Positions 52,727 through 64,000 of a stretch of 64,000 bases of DNA are shown in pieces. The position numbers and the translations under genes are program-made. Each line of letters opens with the position of its first letter. Position 1 is the stretch's first letter. The notes below the pieces were generated by a model. The model was not told where the DNA came from. It searched no databases and saw nothing but the letters and a program-made list of their open reading frames with translations. Source of the DNA: Isoetes taiwanensis (taxonomy: Eukaryota; Streptophyta; Lycopodiopsida; Isoetales; Isoetaceae); contig JAJEKV010000057.1 of assembly GCA_021234155.1 (NCBI GenBank), positions 4,433,821 to 4,497,820 of the forward strand, given 5' to 3'.

Positions 52727-53435
52727 CGCTCATCCCATTGCTGCATAGAAATATGTCCAAGGGTAGGAGGTGGTCGATATAATATTTTGCGACAGAATGT
52801 CCGAGGCTCACGTAGCAGTAATTCAAACATTTGCTGCTGAAGCTCAGCAACAAAGCGTGCCTTCTTGCGTTTCAAAACAATTCTGAATGGCATTATGTCG
52901 CGTATCTGGCTCAACTATCATTCGCAATTGTTTTTTAAGCTGCTTGCAGTCTTCATTTCTAGGAACACCAGGCATTTCTAGGAAAGGATTTCCTACCAGC
53001 ATGAGCAACACCAGAAGTGCATATACCAAAGCAAGAGACAGCAGAAGTAAGCAAAGATTCAACAAATGCTGCATTACGCTCTTGAAGAGTTGGGTAATCC
53101 AAAATACCTGCAAGCGCAGGAGCTAATGTCTGTTCATATTCAAAAGATCTAGAATAAGTCAAGCGAATGCGAGGGGCATGAGCCTGGATAGCAATGGATT
53201 GAAGAGGTGGAAGCTGCCACTTTAATGACAAATAAAGTGGATAGTGATCAGATTTTATCTCCTCATCTCTATGCCTTGTGCCAATTTGAAAATCTGAAAT
53301 GAGATCCAAGGCTTGCACTTGGGAAATGACATAATCAACAACACTAGTACCACCACCCTGCCTATCCTGTCTGCATGTAATACCTTTAGAGTGTGGCCAT
53401 TGCTCTAAGCCATTACAAAGTACCATCTCAAATGA
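52727..53435 (-). mobile_element. LINE-1, 5' part (endonuclease end)
   Basis: Minus-strand frame with LCNGLEQWPHSKGITC, QGGGTSVVDYVIS and IKSDHYPLYLSL (terminal Asp-His of the endonuclease), then the linker to RT (YRPPPTLGHISMQQWDERLV). LINE-1 is thus 5'-truncated inside the endonuclease, at about 53435. Confidence 0.82.
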
Positions 53436-53640
53436 AACCAAAGTAAATAATCACCAACCGGTAACTTATATTGCTGGCAATACCTCTCAAACTTCACAAT
53501 ATGCTTCAAAGGATCCCGATCTACCAGATCATCAAACTTCGCAATTCCCATTGTCTGAAAACCCCACATCATCGGTGATAATACAATCATCTCCGCCTCT
53601 TCTCAAGGTTCTTGAAATTGAAAGAACGAAATGGAATCTC
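53436..53640 (-). pseudogene. Retroelement gag remnant, proximal part (element X)
   Basis: Minus-strand gag-like peptide with MGIAKFDDLVDRDPLKHIVK and FERYCQQYKLPVGDYLL, the usual start of a Retrotrans_gag domain. It continues, after about 36 kb of insertions, at 16690-17033. Fossil. Confidence 0.5.
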
Positions 53641-53743
53641 CCTTCAATTTGAAAAACGAAATTGGATTACCTTCTAGATCAGTAAATGGAATCAAAACCT
53701 CCTAGATTTGAGAATTAGACCCCATATCTCCTCCCAAATCTCT

Positions 53744-54519
53744 AGATCATGAACAAACCCCGTTATTACTCATCATTTAGAAAAAAAATAAATTTTATCA
53801 TCAATGACATTTCCATGTACTTATGTGTTAAAAACATTAGGCATATTTCAACCAATGATCATGTTGTACACCAAGAATTTCCGTTAGTGTTAGCGTTTGC
53901 CTATTTGTTTATTGTCGTCACTATGCAGGCTTTTAGTTATGTTGAAAGAACAAATGTTTCATCTTTATTTAGCTATAGTGAGGGCATTGATTCCGCATTA
54001 ATAAAGTTGCACTTTACAGATGCTTTCATTGTGTAAGAGATGCATTTTTGCCTACGTCATTTTTATTTAGGACTTACGATTATCATTGAATGGGTTTAAC
54101 ACTTGTAGCCTCATGGCACACGCATAAACCTTTGTAACCTTGTTTAGTTGGAGATCATTGCATGTAGGACAGATGTTAAATTTTCATCATATAGGATTAT
54201 GCTTCCAACATTATCAATGGCTATTCAGCTAAAGCTCGTCCCATCTCCCCTTTTTAAGTCGTAAAACGAACAAACTCAATTCTAAAAGGTTAAAAGGTTA
54301 GGGTGCATCAACACAACTGAGAAATTTATGATTGGGACAAGCTCACTTCGTCGTCTCAAATTGGCGATGCTCATGGAAATCTCCTCAACTGTTACATAGG
54401 AAACATCTTCATAAAGTATCTACCTTCCTAGAAGGAAAACACATTTGTTGCTTCTTATTGGCAAAGAGTAGTAGGAACAAAATTGCATTTAATAGAGAAT
54501 CTTCAAGATATTCCTCGCT
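53744..54519 (-). repeat. Old LTR-like repeat, right copy (element X)
   Basis: Partner of 15546-16335, about 90% alike by eye, same orientation. It would be the 5' LTR if element X reads on minus. Confidence 0.5.
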
Positions 54520-55369
54520 TTTGTATCATACGTCGAATATGATGTAGCCACTGTATTCATGATGTGATGGTGAATAGATTGACATCCTTCAATAAAAAGG
54601 ATCTTGTTCAAAATTTCTATACATTGACATCCTTTCTACCTTGCTTGTGCTTTTAATATGCATTTCCTTGCTTCTCTATTGCTTGTTTCTATATTTTGAA
54701 GCATATTATGCTTGTGCTTTAGAGGTCGTGCAACGCTACTGGTGTCAAACATTGTAGTATAGTAGGCCTCCCACTGTTCTTACTTATTCTATATGTATAT
54801 CAGCAACATCTTCTCTAGGATTCAGTTCGATCTTCCATGTGACCACAATCAGCCGAAGTGGGATATGGCATGCTCATGTGGAGCTTTGTGCAGCCTATAT
54901 ACACAATGCCTTCAAAAAATCACCTGTAAAACTTGGAGGCATGGCTTAGGCATTCCATGCAATCTGAAGGTATTGGGCGAATTGACGACTGTTTTAATGC
55001 CATAATAGTAACTACTTGAATAGTGAATCCATGATGAAAAGAATATTATGATTCCCTCTTCTTGTAGTTGGATCTTGCAATAATATCTATCAAACAAGCA
55101 TCTCGTTTGTGAATTGGCACTTCTAGCAGCAGTATATGCCTTGGCTTTTGATTTGCTTTACCTTGACTGTTTGGCGTGGTGTGTATTTGGCAATGTGCTT
55201 CTTCACGCTTGGCCAATAATTTCTCCTTCTCTCTATATATTCCTATCAGCAAGTTCAAGATGACCTGCTAATAGGGTGACACGCAACAAGTATAAGATTT
55301 CAGCCTTGTTTTTTTTTTTTTTTTGGATGCACAAATTGCCTTATAATAGAGGCACAAATTGCTTTATAA
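54520..55369. other. No gene supported
   Basis: AT-rich DNA. It contains a T-run at about 55307-55324 and a short direct repeat GCACAAATTGC(C/T)TTATAAT at about 55329 and 55353, next to the LINE-3 inverted segment. The T-run may be the tail of an unrecognised minus-strand retroposon. Confidence 0.3.
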
Positions 55370-55482
55370 TACTGGCTTTCGAAGCATCCTTCACCAGAAG
55401 GTTCTGGGATGACTGTCAAATATTCTACCTACTTGAGAGTCATCCCAGAACCTTCTGGCAAAGGGTGCTTCGAAAGCCAGTA
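55370..55482. repeat. 45-bp inverted repeat at LINE-3 5' end
   Basis: Arms 55370-55414 and 55438-55482 pair with about four mismatches around a 23-nt spacer. The right arm is continuous with LINE-3. The left arm is an inverted copy of it, as produced by twin priming or template switching at a LINE 5' end. Confidence 0.85.
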
Positions 55483-57127
55483 CAACACATCACTACTGGC
55501 AATGGGAGCAGTACTTATAGAAGCTCTATGATCCTCCTGGGATGCAAACACCCATACCCCCATAGAATGGTCCGACGTTAGAACTCGTAGTCGATGTCGT
55601 CCAGGGTCTACAACATCTGGCCAATGGGAAATGGCAGACCTGGACGGTATGCAAGCAGAATTCGTCAAGTGGGCAGGGCAGCCTATAGTACCGATCCTCA
55701 CTACCTTGTTCAACAAAGCACTACAAGAAGGTCTCCCCGGGCAATGGACCACAAGCAAGGTTGTTCCCATTTACAAGGCAGGAGATCCACACCGTTCAAC
55801 CAACTACCGGACAATCATAGTCAGTTCAGTGTTTGCCAAACTGCTAGCTGGTATTCTTGAGCAGCAGTTGATCAGATGGATAGAGGCAGCAAACGTGCAG
55901 GCCCTCATGCAAGCAGGCTTCAGATCCTGCCACTCAACCATTGATCATAGCTTCACATTAAGGACCTTGGTTGAAGACAGCAGGAACCGTTGGCAAGATC
56001 TGTATTGCTGCTTTGTTGACTTTGCGAAGGCTTTTCACACTATGCTTCGGGAAAAGTTGTGGGTAAGACTGTGCCAACTGGGGCTTTCTGTGGATATTTA
56101 GAATGCAGTGTACAGGCTATGTGAGAGCTATTCTAGCCGAATGCAGCTGACAGGACAATCATTTACCAGTAGTATTGGGGTCCTACAGGGATGTCCTCTC
56201 TCTCCAACACTGTTTAGCCTTTACATTGACCAGTAGGAAACCTGACCCATTGACAATGGAAGGGGATGGCATACAGCTTTTGTATCAAAGTCATCAGGCA
56301 GCTCATCTATGCCGGTGATGTCGACTTCCTGGCCCACACTCTGGAGGATATGCAGTCTCATTTAGATGCCCTGAATGCATTCTGCCGAGCCACAGACAAT
56401 GCATATCAATCTGGCTACCCTAGGCCCCCTTTCACTCACCTATCCGGGGCAAATTGTGGAGGTGACGCCCACCTACAAGTACTTGAGAGTGGAGTTTCCT
56501 TCTTCACTATATTGGGACACATCCATCCGAGAGGATGACGGCAGGCTGGAAAGCGCTCTATGCAATGCAAAACAATAGCCACAGGGTAGAGCTCTATGAT
56601 TGGGGCCATCAGTCACATCTATTCAGGGTACTAGTGGAACCCATTTTTCTATATGGGATCGAGGTCTAGGGCCCGGTGGTATCCTTGACGACTTGGAATG
56701 GTTTAGAGCTGGTGCAGAAAGCCTTTCTAGCAAGGGCACTCGGGGTGAAATCCATTGTTCCATATCAAACCCTGTTGCAGGAGATGGGATTTCTGCATCT
56801 TTAGAGGGTAGCCCTTAATAGACAGATCATATATTTCCAGAAGGCCCGCCAGAAAGTTGTCAATATAGATGATGCCCGTCTTCCGCACCTGGCTTACACC
56901 ATAGCAATGGGACTGCAACAACTCAAGGCTTATTGGAAGGACAAGAAAGTTCAGTGGTTTGCCAGATGGAACGTGCAGGAGCACAGGTGCATACAAATGG
57001 ACACCAAGGCAGTCCGGGACAACCTGAGGCATTATCTTGATACTTGTTTCATTGGTAAGCTTTGGGACCCTGGGGACCTGGAGTAGGTCAAAAGGCACAT
57101 TACAAGAAACACATAAACCTCACACTG
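55438..57127 (+). mobile_element. LINE-3, RT part (decayed)
   Basis: Plus-strand relative of LINE-1. The frame 55631-56101 reads DLDGMQAEFVKWAGQPIVPI, TSKVVPIYKAGDPH, IIVSSVFAKLLAGIL, MQAGFRSCHST and CCFVDFAKAFHTMLREKLW. Later segments include GCPLSPTLFSLYIDQ and QLIYAGDVDFLAH, where the catalytic YADD reads YAGD. Several frame changes and stops follow, so it is inactive. It is split at 57127 by a solo LTR and resumes at 58817. Confidence 0.85.
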
Positions 57128-58816
57128 TGTGACGTCCCCTACTCGCATACGGTGCACTCACCGTATACAAACAGGAGTTCTTCCCCCATACCAGCTCCAT
57201 GCCGATACAGGGCCCTCCACATGACACTGCAACCGTGACGGGTTCCGATGGGAAGAGTGAAGGGGTCATTTTACCCCGTCTCCCTCGGGGCCTACCTAGC
57301 TGCGGAAGCGCAAACATACATGTCAGTATATATCATAAGCATGTATCCACCTCGAAGGGTGGTCCATCACATCTGCATAGACAAGGGTAAGCACAATATC
57401 CTACCCAAGGCTCAGACTCAAGGGAATGACTGACGGCTGGGGTCTCCAGAGTTCATTGCAGACAGAATTCATGGCAATGGATTTGGCTGGCATATGAACA
57501 TGGCATAGGGTTGTCCACTCCATCCGCCCCTCCTGTGCACACTTTGTAGAGTAGGCTGAAAAGTGTTGGGACTGACGTAGCCGCACGGATCGTGGCCAAG
57601 AGGGCTACTCCCGGGTTTCATCTCCCGGTTCGATGGGGCGGTAGGGATCACTCCCTCCAGAGATCTGCATGCTGACTCAAAGTGACTAGAGGGCCACTGC
57701 TCGTATTCGACTTGAACTCAATGGAAGGTCATATCCACCACCTCACGAGTGTCGAGCCCATGCCTTGCCCACACGCAGTGGCAAGCCATTAGACCTAGTC
57801 ACAATGATCCCCGGTAGCACTAACACACCATAGGGATCGTTCAAGAGTCAGAACACGAACCTCCTTATAAGCCAGTCTGGCCCCTTCACCCACAACCAGG
57901 TGTGGCTCTTGTGCACAGGCCGCATCTACAGTGTGCTAGAGAGGCTACTCTAGGAGCATCAACTACAAAGCCTTAGGTCTCTACCCCCCTTCCCAATACA
58001 AGGAGTTCATAGAGATACATCATCCATATACATCACAGAGAACTAAAGAACTAGATCTAATCTACATCATAGAGTTAGATTCTTTAGTTAGAATCTGCTA
58101 TCTAGAGATCTAGAGGGCTGCTATGGGCAATTTAAGAGGCTAAACCTACTGATTCGATGACCGAAATAGGGTTTAGACTATTAAATTGCCTAAATACCTG
58201 ATCCTTGAGTTCCTCCTCCTGACCTGAGCTCGACCATCCTGCTGAGATGCTCGAATCAAGGAAAACTAATGATGCAATTCTCTCAGACAGCGTCTGGGAG
58301 GCGGTTTTGACCTTTGGGGCAGCCCAAACAGAGTCCAGGAACCCTAGAAACGAAAATTGGGTGAGTTAGGGTTTCCCTCCCTAAATAGACAAGGGGGTTG
58401 GCTAGGGTTTCCAATTATCCCCTTTAGGCATGTGGGATAATTGGAAAAAGGGCCCACTTGCCTTTAAGGGCTAGGTGGCCAAATGTGCCCACATGGAAAT
58501 GTGTGCACCCAAATGTGCTCACATGGAAATGTGTGCACATTAATGAATGTGCATATTGGGAAATGTGCACATTAATTACACCTATAGGTATGGCCCACTT
58601 GGCATAAAGTGACCACATGGGAAAATGTGCACTTAAGTGAATGTGCACATGGTTTAATGTGCACATTAATAAATGCACACTCCTTGCACGTTGCCCTCTA
58701 GGGCTACTAGCCTGGCTATACGTTGGCGCATTACCGTCGGGCGGGTGGGCGGTAATGCGTGTGGCCGAGCAAGATGCGATATCGCCCCGGGGCGTATATT
58801 GTGCTGGAACGTCACA
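57128..58816 (-). repeat. Solo LTR of a third related subfamily
   Basis: A 1689-bp LTR with the same termini (TGTGACG ... CGTCACA on plus) and the shared module CCACTCCATCCGCCCCTCCT near 57518. The 5-bp duplication CACTG is at 57123-57127 and 58817-58821. No internal region is present, so it is the product of LTR-LTR recombination. Its 3' half has repeated GTGCACATTAAT-type words (58530-58680). Orientation is assigned by likeness to the LTRs of the two full elements. Confidence 0.93.
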
Positions 58817-59264
58817 CACTGGACCATGGGCCACAACTTTACTTGCATTCATATCTGCCCAGGAAAATGCGCAAGCTCATCGCCTCCATTCGCACAGGTG
58901 CCTACCAGCTCCGAATTGAGACAGGCAGGTGGATTGGGGAGCCATGCCAGGATGGACTTTGTTAGTGCCGTCAGTTGGGAGCCATTGAGGATGAATGTCG
59001 CACTTTTCAGAGATGCCCGACATATAATTAGATCCGAACACGCAACACTCTCTTGGTTAGGCCAAACCGGTTGCTATACATGATCTTGAGCACCCGACCT
59101 TAGAGCTTTCTAGGATCATACATTCATGAGGTAATGGATCGAGGGGCTCGCATATGCCCTTGAACAACCACTTGATGGGTAGGAAATACTTCATGATGTA
59201 TGTATGTATATTTGTACAACTTGTCAACAGTCTTATTATTGCCACGGTAACTAATTAACTTTGA
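58817..59264 (+). mobile_element. LINE-3, C-terminal domain and 3' UTR
   Basis: It continues LINE-3 after the solo LTR: PQLYLHSYLPRKMRKLIASI, RTGAYQLRIETGRW and a small Cys tail (CQLGAIEDECRTFQRC). The same domain occurs at the LINE-1 end. The 3' UTR runs to the Helitron boundary at 59264/59265. Confidence 0.8.
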
Positions 59265-61533
59265 CTAGTAATGTTTGCCCGGCGTTGCCGGGCATAAGTA
59301 GAAATGTAAGTTAAGATATTTAGTTGGATTAAGCAAATTTAAACATTGGCTATGCATACACTTGGATTTCAATAAAGACTGCTCAGATTTGTAATTCTTT
59401 CTCATGCATTTGGCTTGCTACCTTCAAATTCATTGTATATGTTTATCTTATGCAATTACTTTTGTGCATTTTTTCTATTTCCCTCCCTTAAGTCCATTTG
59501 CCTTAGAGAGAGAATACCATGTACAACTTCAAGGACGACGCACAAACAAAAGCTTTTCTTACTTCTAAGTGAAGAGAGGCGTGACTATGTTGCTGCAAGT
59601 TTTTTCAACTTGTACACATCATTCGAACTATAAGCGTAACTACATAGAATGGGAATGTAATCATGTTCCAAGGTCGTCTTCCCTAGTTATACACATTTGG
59701 TTATTTTTATTGTTGTTGTAGGGCTATTTCTTCCTAATTATACACAATTCTTTTCCCCTAGTTATACACATTTGATTATTTTTATTGTTGTTGCATGGTT
59801 GTTTCTCCCTAGTTATGCAAATTCTTTTCCCCTAGTTATACACATCATGTGAACAAAATGGAAAATGTGATCATAGAAGCAACGTCATAGTTGAAGCAAT
59901 GTCAAGGTTGTTTCCTGGATGATTGGTATTGCGAGGTTATTTCCTCTAGTTATACACATTTGCTTCGCCTAAATATACTCATCAATTAAACAATAAGTAA
60001 GCTCTACAAAATGAAAATATGATCGTAGAAGATGGTAGAAGCTATGTCATCGTTGCATCAAATAAAAGCTTTACATGTGACAATACTACTTTTGGGAATT
60101 TCTAGACCAAGGTTAGAAATGTTGAAAAGGTCTTACATGTACATGTCCTGGTGCATATAGTCTTTGCTTGTCATTTGGGATATAAATCTCTCCGAATTAG
60201 AGAAAGCTTGGTCATGGTGAACTACTTGAAACTTGCATGGTATTATGAACGCTCATAGGACATCAACATAAAATAGCTAATAATTCATGTTCTCTATTCA
60301 CAAAGCCTAATAATCCATGTTCTCTAATCACAACACTATGGACTAAAGATGCAAAGTGAATACTCGATTTAAGGAATGCCAATGTATTATATATTCTTTC
60401 TTGAATTCCATATGTTTGCATCTTGTTAGTGCGTGGCTCGGACCAACATCTCTAAGCTATTCAACTTGCATAGCAAAGATATGCCTACTTGCGATCCCAC
60501 AATACGTATGCAGCTAGAAAACTATAACTTCACATGTATACATTGCAAAAATATAGAACTCCTGTAGTGAAGGTGTTCCATAAAAAGAAAATAGCAATTG
60601 TGGTCTCTGCATGATACAATAGAACCAAAAAAAATCATTAGGTATATTATATACAATCTAGGGAATTGTAACTAATTCAGATATGTACCAGAAAGAGAAT
60701 ATAAACCTAAAATGCCCGCACATTTCATAATCAAGATGCAACCGCCACAATAGATCGGGAAGATGGACGAAGATGCAAATCGCCCACAATAGATCGAAGA
60801 TGGACGAAAAAGAAAGAAGCTAGTCTCGGGAAAAAGAAACTCACTAAAGAAATCGGTGTTGTTAAATGCCACCGCCCCCATGAGCAAGACTTTCTCGCAT
60901 TTCGGACTCCAAAGCAAGATTCTATAAGCAACAGAGAAACTTGTAATAATGAAATCGGATAGGGAAGAAACTAAAAGCCCCGCAACACTATGGCTTCATA
61001 TGCAACCAAGATGGAGAGAGAGAGATTCGCTCGGGAAAATAAACTTACCAAAGACATCGCTGGAGTTGATGCTACCGTCGCCTAAGAGAACAATAACAGA
61101 TCCATGCTAACAACTAACGTGCAAATCTCCCCGCCATCCGCAAAGAACCAACACCGTTATTCGACCGATCAAAGCCGATATCCCGTTGAACAACCATGGC
61201 ATGCATGGGACACTCACCGCCATTCTTATTGCTGAAACGAAGAGTGCAAATTAGGGGCGATGCAAACCCGAATAGAACGAAATAAAATGCCCAACGATGG
61301 AATCCATTTGCGAGAGGTCACCAAGCAAAAGGATGTAGAATGAATGGACCCATCCATGAAACAAATCTTATCATGCGCTCATGCCTTCTAAAATCCCCTT
61401 TGCGGAACAAAAATTGACTTGCGTAAAAACATGTGATCGACATACATCCGCGACCTACATACATCCGTGACTGTGACTGCGGACTGATCGGCTAAGAGCT
61501 TGGAGATTCTTCAAAAATGCGTGAAGAAATCTG
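59265..61533 (-). mobile_element. Probable non-autonomous Helitron
   Basis: Read on minus, the left end has the 3' signature of Helitrons: the stem TGCCCGGC/GCCGGGCA (59276-59294 with a 3-nt loop), seven bases, then CTAG (59265-59268) followed by T. No Rep/helicase ORF is present. The body (59296-61533) has gene-like unidentifiable fragments around 60700-61300, typical of gene-capturing Helitrons. The 5' TC end could not be fixed. The right limit given is where the tandem duplication begins, not a proven terminus. Confidence 0.6.
59681..59850. repeat. 75-bp tandem repeat
   Basis: Two full units (59681-59755, 59756-59829) and a partial third start with CCCTAGTTATACACAT and include TTATTTTTATTGTTGTTG. 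Confidence 0.85.
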
Positions 61534-61796
61534 CGGATGCCCATCTACCGCACTTTGGCTTACACCATAGCAATGGGACCGCAACAACTCAAGGCTTATT
61601 GGAAGGACAAGAAAGTTCAGTGGTTTGCCAGATGGAACGTGCAGGAGCACAGGTGCATACAAATGGACACCAAGGCAGTCCGGGACAACCTGAGGCATTA
61701 TCTTGATACTTGTTTCATTGGTAAGCTTTGGGACCCTCATGGGGACCTGGAGTAGGTCAAAAGGCACATTACAAGAAACACATAAACCTCACACCG

Positions 61797-63492
61797 CGGT
61801 GACGCGTCCCCTACTGTGCATCTGATTGCTCACCGTGTATACAAACGGGGAGTTCTTCCCCATACCGGCTTCATGCCGATACAGGGCCCTCCACATGACA
61901 CTACAACCGTGACGGGTTCCGGTGGGAAGAGTGAAGGGGTCATTTTACCCCGTCTCCCTCGGGGCCTACCTAGCTGCGGAAGCGCAAACATACATGTCAG
62001 TATATATCATAAGCATGTATCCACCTCGAAGGGTGGTCCATCACATCTGCATAGACAAGGGTAAGCACAATATCCTACCCAAGGCTCAGACTCAAGGGAA
62101 TGACTGACGGCTGGGGTCTCCAGAGTTCATTGCAGACAGAATTCATGGCAATGGATTTGGCTGGCATATGAACATGGCATAGGGTTGTCCACTCCATCCA
62201 CCCCTCCTGTGCACACTTTGCAGAGTAGGCTGAAAAGTGTTGGGACCTGACTGTAGCCCGCCGGATACGTAGCCAAGAGGGCTACTCCTGGGTTTCATCT
62301 CCCCAGTTCCGATGGGGCAGGTAGGGATCACTCCCTCCAGAGATCTGCATGCTGACTCAAAGTGACTAGAGGGCCACTGCTCGTATTCGACTTGAACTCA
62401 ATGGAAGGTCATATCCACCACCTCACGAGTGTCGAGCCCATGCCTTGCCCACACGCGGTGGCAAGCCATTAGACCTAGTCACAATGATCCCCGGTAGCAC
62501 TAACACACCATAGGGATCGTTCAAGAGTCAGAACACGGACCTTCTTATAAGCCAGTCTGGCCCCTTCACCCACAACCAGGTGTGGCTCTTGTGCACAGGC
62601 CGCAACTACAGTGTGCTAGAGAGGCTACTCTAGGAGCATCAACTACAAAGCCTTAGGTCTCTACCCCCCTTCCCAATACAAGGAGTTCATAGAGATACAT
62701 CATCCATATACATCACAGAGAACTAAAGAACTAGATCTAATCTACATCATAGAGTTAGGTTCTTTAGTTAGAATCTGCTATCTAGAGATCTAGAGGGCTG
62801 CTATGGGCAATTTAAGAGGCTAGACCTACTGATTTGATGACCGAAATAGGGTTAAGACTATTAAATTGCCTAAATACCTGATCCTTGAGTTCCTCCTCCT
62901 GACCTGAGCTCGACCATCCTGCTGAGATGCTCGAATCAAGGAAAACTAATGATGCAATTCTCTCAGACAGCGTCTGGGAGGCGGTTTTGACCTTTGGGGC
63001 AGCCCAAACAGAGTCCAGGAACCCTAGAAACGAAAATTGGGTGAGTTAGGGTTTCCCTCCCTAAATAGACAAGGGGGTTGGCTAGGGTTTCCAATTATCC
63101 CCTTTTGGCATGTGGGATAATTGGAAAAAGGGCCCACTTGCCTTTAAGGGCTAGGTGGCCAAATGTGCCCACATGGAAATGTGTGCACCCAAATGTGCTC
63201 ACATGGAAATGTGTGCACATTAATGAATGTGCATATTGGGAAATGTGCACATTAATTACACCTATAGGTATGGCCCACTTGGCATAAAGTGGCCACATGG
63301 GAAAATGTGCACTTAAGTGAATGTGCACATGGTTTAATGTGCACATTAAAAAATGCACACTCCTTGCACGTTGCCCCCTAGGGCTACTAGCCTGGCTATA
63401 CGTTGGCGTACACGTCAGTCGGGGTGGCGTGTACGCGTGACGAGGCAGTACAGTATACGTCCTGGGAGCGTATATTGTGCTGGAACGTCACA
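61797..63492 (-). repeat. Solo LTR, duplicated copy
   Basis: Copy of 57128-58816 within the tandem duplication, about 97% alike by eye. The flanking CACTG remains on the right (63493-63497) and is altered on the left. The ends of the LTR are modified relative to the first copy. Confidence 0.9.
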
Positions 63493-63940
63493 CACTGGAC
63501 CATGGGCCACAACGTTACTTGCATTCATATCTGCCCAGGAAAATGCGCAAGCTCATCGCCTCCATTCGCACAGGTGCCTACCAACTCCGAATTGAGACAG
63601 GTAGGTGGATTGGGGAGCCATGCCAGGATGGACTTTGTTAGTGCCGTCAGTTGGGAGCCATTGAGGATGAATGTCGCACTTTTCAGAGATGCCCGACATA
63701 TAATTAGATCCGAACACGCAACACTCTCTTGGTTAGGCCAAACCAGTTGCTATACATGATACTGAGCACGACCTTAGAGCGCTTTCTAGGATCATACATT
63801 CATGAGGTAATGGATCTGAGGGCTCGCATATGCCCTTGAACAACCACTTGATGGGTAGGAAATACTTCATGATGTATGTATGTATATTTGTACAACTTGT
63901 CAACAGTCTTATTATTGCCACGGTAACTAATTAACTTTGA

Positions 63941-64000
63941 CTAGTAATGTTTGCCCGGCGTTGCCGGGCATAAGTAGAAATGTAAGTTAAGATATTTAGT
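63941..64000 (-). mobile_element. Helitron 3' terminus, duplicated copy
   Basis: CTAG at 63941-63944 and the stem TGCCCGGC/GCCGGGCA at 63952-63970 repeat the signature at 59265-59294. The body continues outside the window. Confidence 0.6.

Larger units (their letters stand above)
61534..64000. repeat. Second unit of a 4.67-kb tandem duplication
   Basis: From about 61534 the sequence repeats 56868 onward: LINE-3 RT tail (61534-61796), solo LTR, LINE-3 C-terminus (63498-63940) and Helitron end, with offsets of 4668 bp at the start and 4676 bp at the end. Both solo LTRs interrupt the LINE at the same base, so the duplication followed the LTR insertion. It runs beyond the window. Confidence 0.92.

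Noticed and set aside
53748-54035. FPLVLAFA and QAFSYV in the element X repeat, recalling a Helitron/PIF1 helicase end
   Set aside because: Match limited to a few residues, no Walker or other helicase motif, and the copies flank a gag remnant as LTRs would.
60672-60931. Minus-strand ORFs in the Helitron body
   Set aside because: No recognisable domain. They may be captured gene pieces, but none can be named.

Overview
The window looks like nuclear DNA of a land plant. Supporting signs are spliced-looking fragments similar to plant RNase P subunit p29 (POP4) and to the DA2-type RING E3 ligase, plant L1-type LINEs (DUF4283-like ORF1, zf-RVT tail), Ty3/gypsy chromoviruses primed by initiator Met-tRNA, and Helitron ends of plant type. 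I cannot name the species; long LTR elements and sparse genes would suit a large genome such as a fern, lycophyte or gymnosperm.

Layout. About 1-13.2 kb is gene-poor host sequence: POP4-like exons on + (0.39-1.1 kb), a GACTCT-type minisatellite, a minus-strand LINE keeping ORF1 and the endonuclease but no reverse transcriptase (2.5-5.6 kb), an AT-hook ORF, a long-armed foldback element (8.7-9.2 kb), and the first exon of a DA2-like gene on the minus strand (13.0-13.2 kb). About 15.5-54.5 kb is a nest of insertions. An old LTR pair (15.5-16.3 and 53.7-54.5 kb) encloses a gag remnant. That remnant is split by a minus-strand LINE (LINE-1). LINE-1 is in turn split by a plus-strand LINE (LINE-2, 48.97-52.71 kb, 14-bp target duplication) and by a chromovirus (outer element, 18,401-48,211, duplication ACATC). 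The outer element is split by a second, related chromovirus (inner element, 30,673-43,774, duplication TTGGC). About 55.4-64 kb carries another LINE copy (LINE-3) holding a solo LTR of a third related subfamily, followed by a Helitron terminus. This block occurs twice as a tandem duplication of about 4.67 kb and runs off the window.

Main discovery. Both chromoviruses carry extra genes between the primer site and gag, and both encode a histone H3. The inner copy has an H3 fold that is about 80% canonical by hand alignment. The outer copy has a more diverged fold (about 60%) next to an ORF that begins with the exact H3 tail [10 protein letters not shown] and continues into a long charged region. 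The inner element also has an ORF whose C-terminal half aligns with histone H2B, and both share a further accessory ORF of unknown fold. Both also end in a chromodomain, the module that in this family reads methylated H3 tails. I infer a retrotransposon lineage that captured core histones long ago and kept them, perhaps to handle its own chromatin or its integration targeting. The retroelements are treated here as fossils: the outer is nearly whole with a few breaks, the inner has more.
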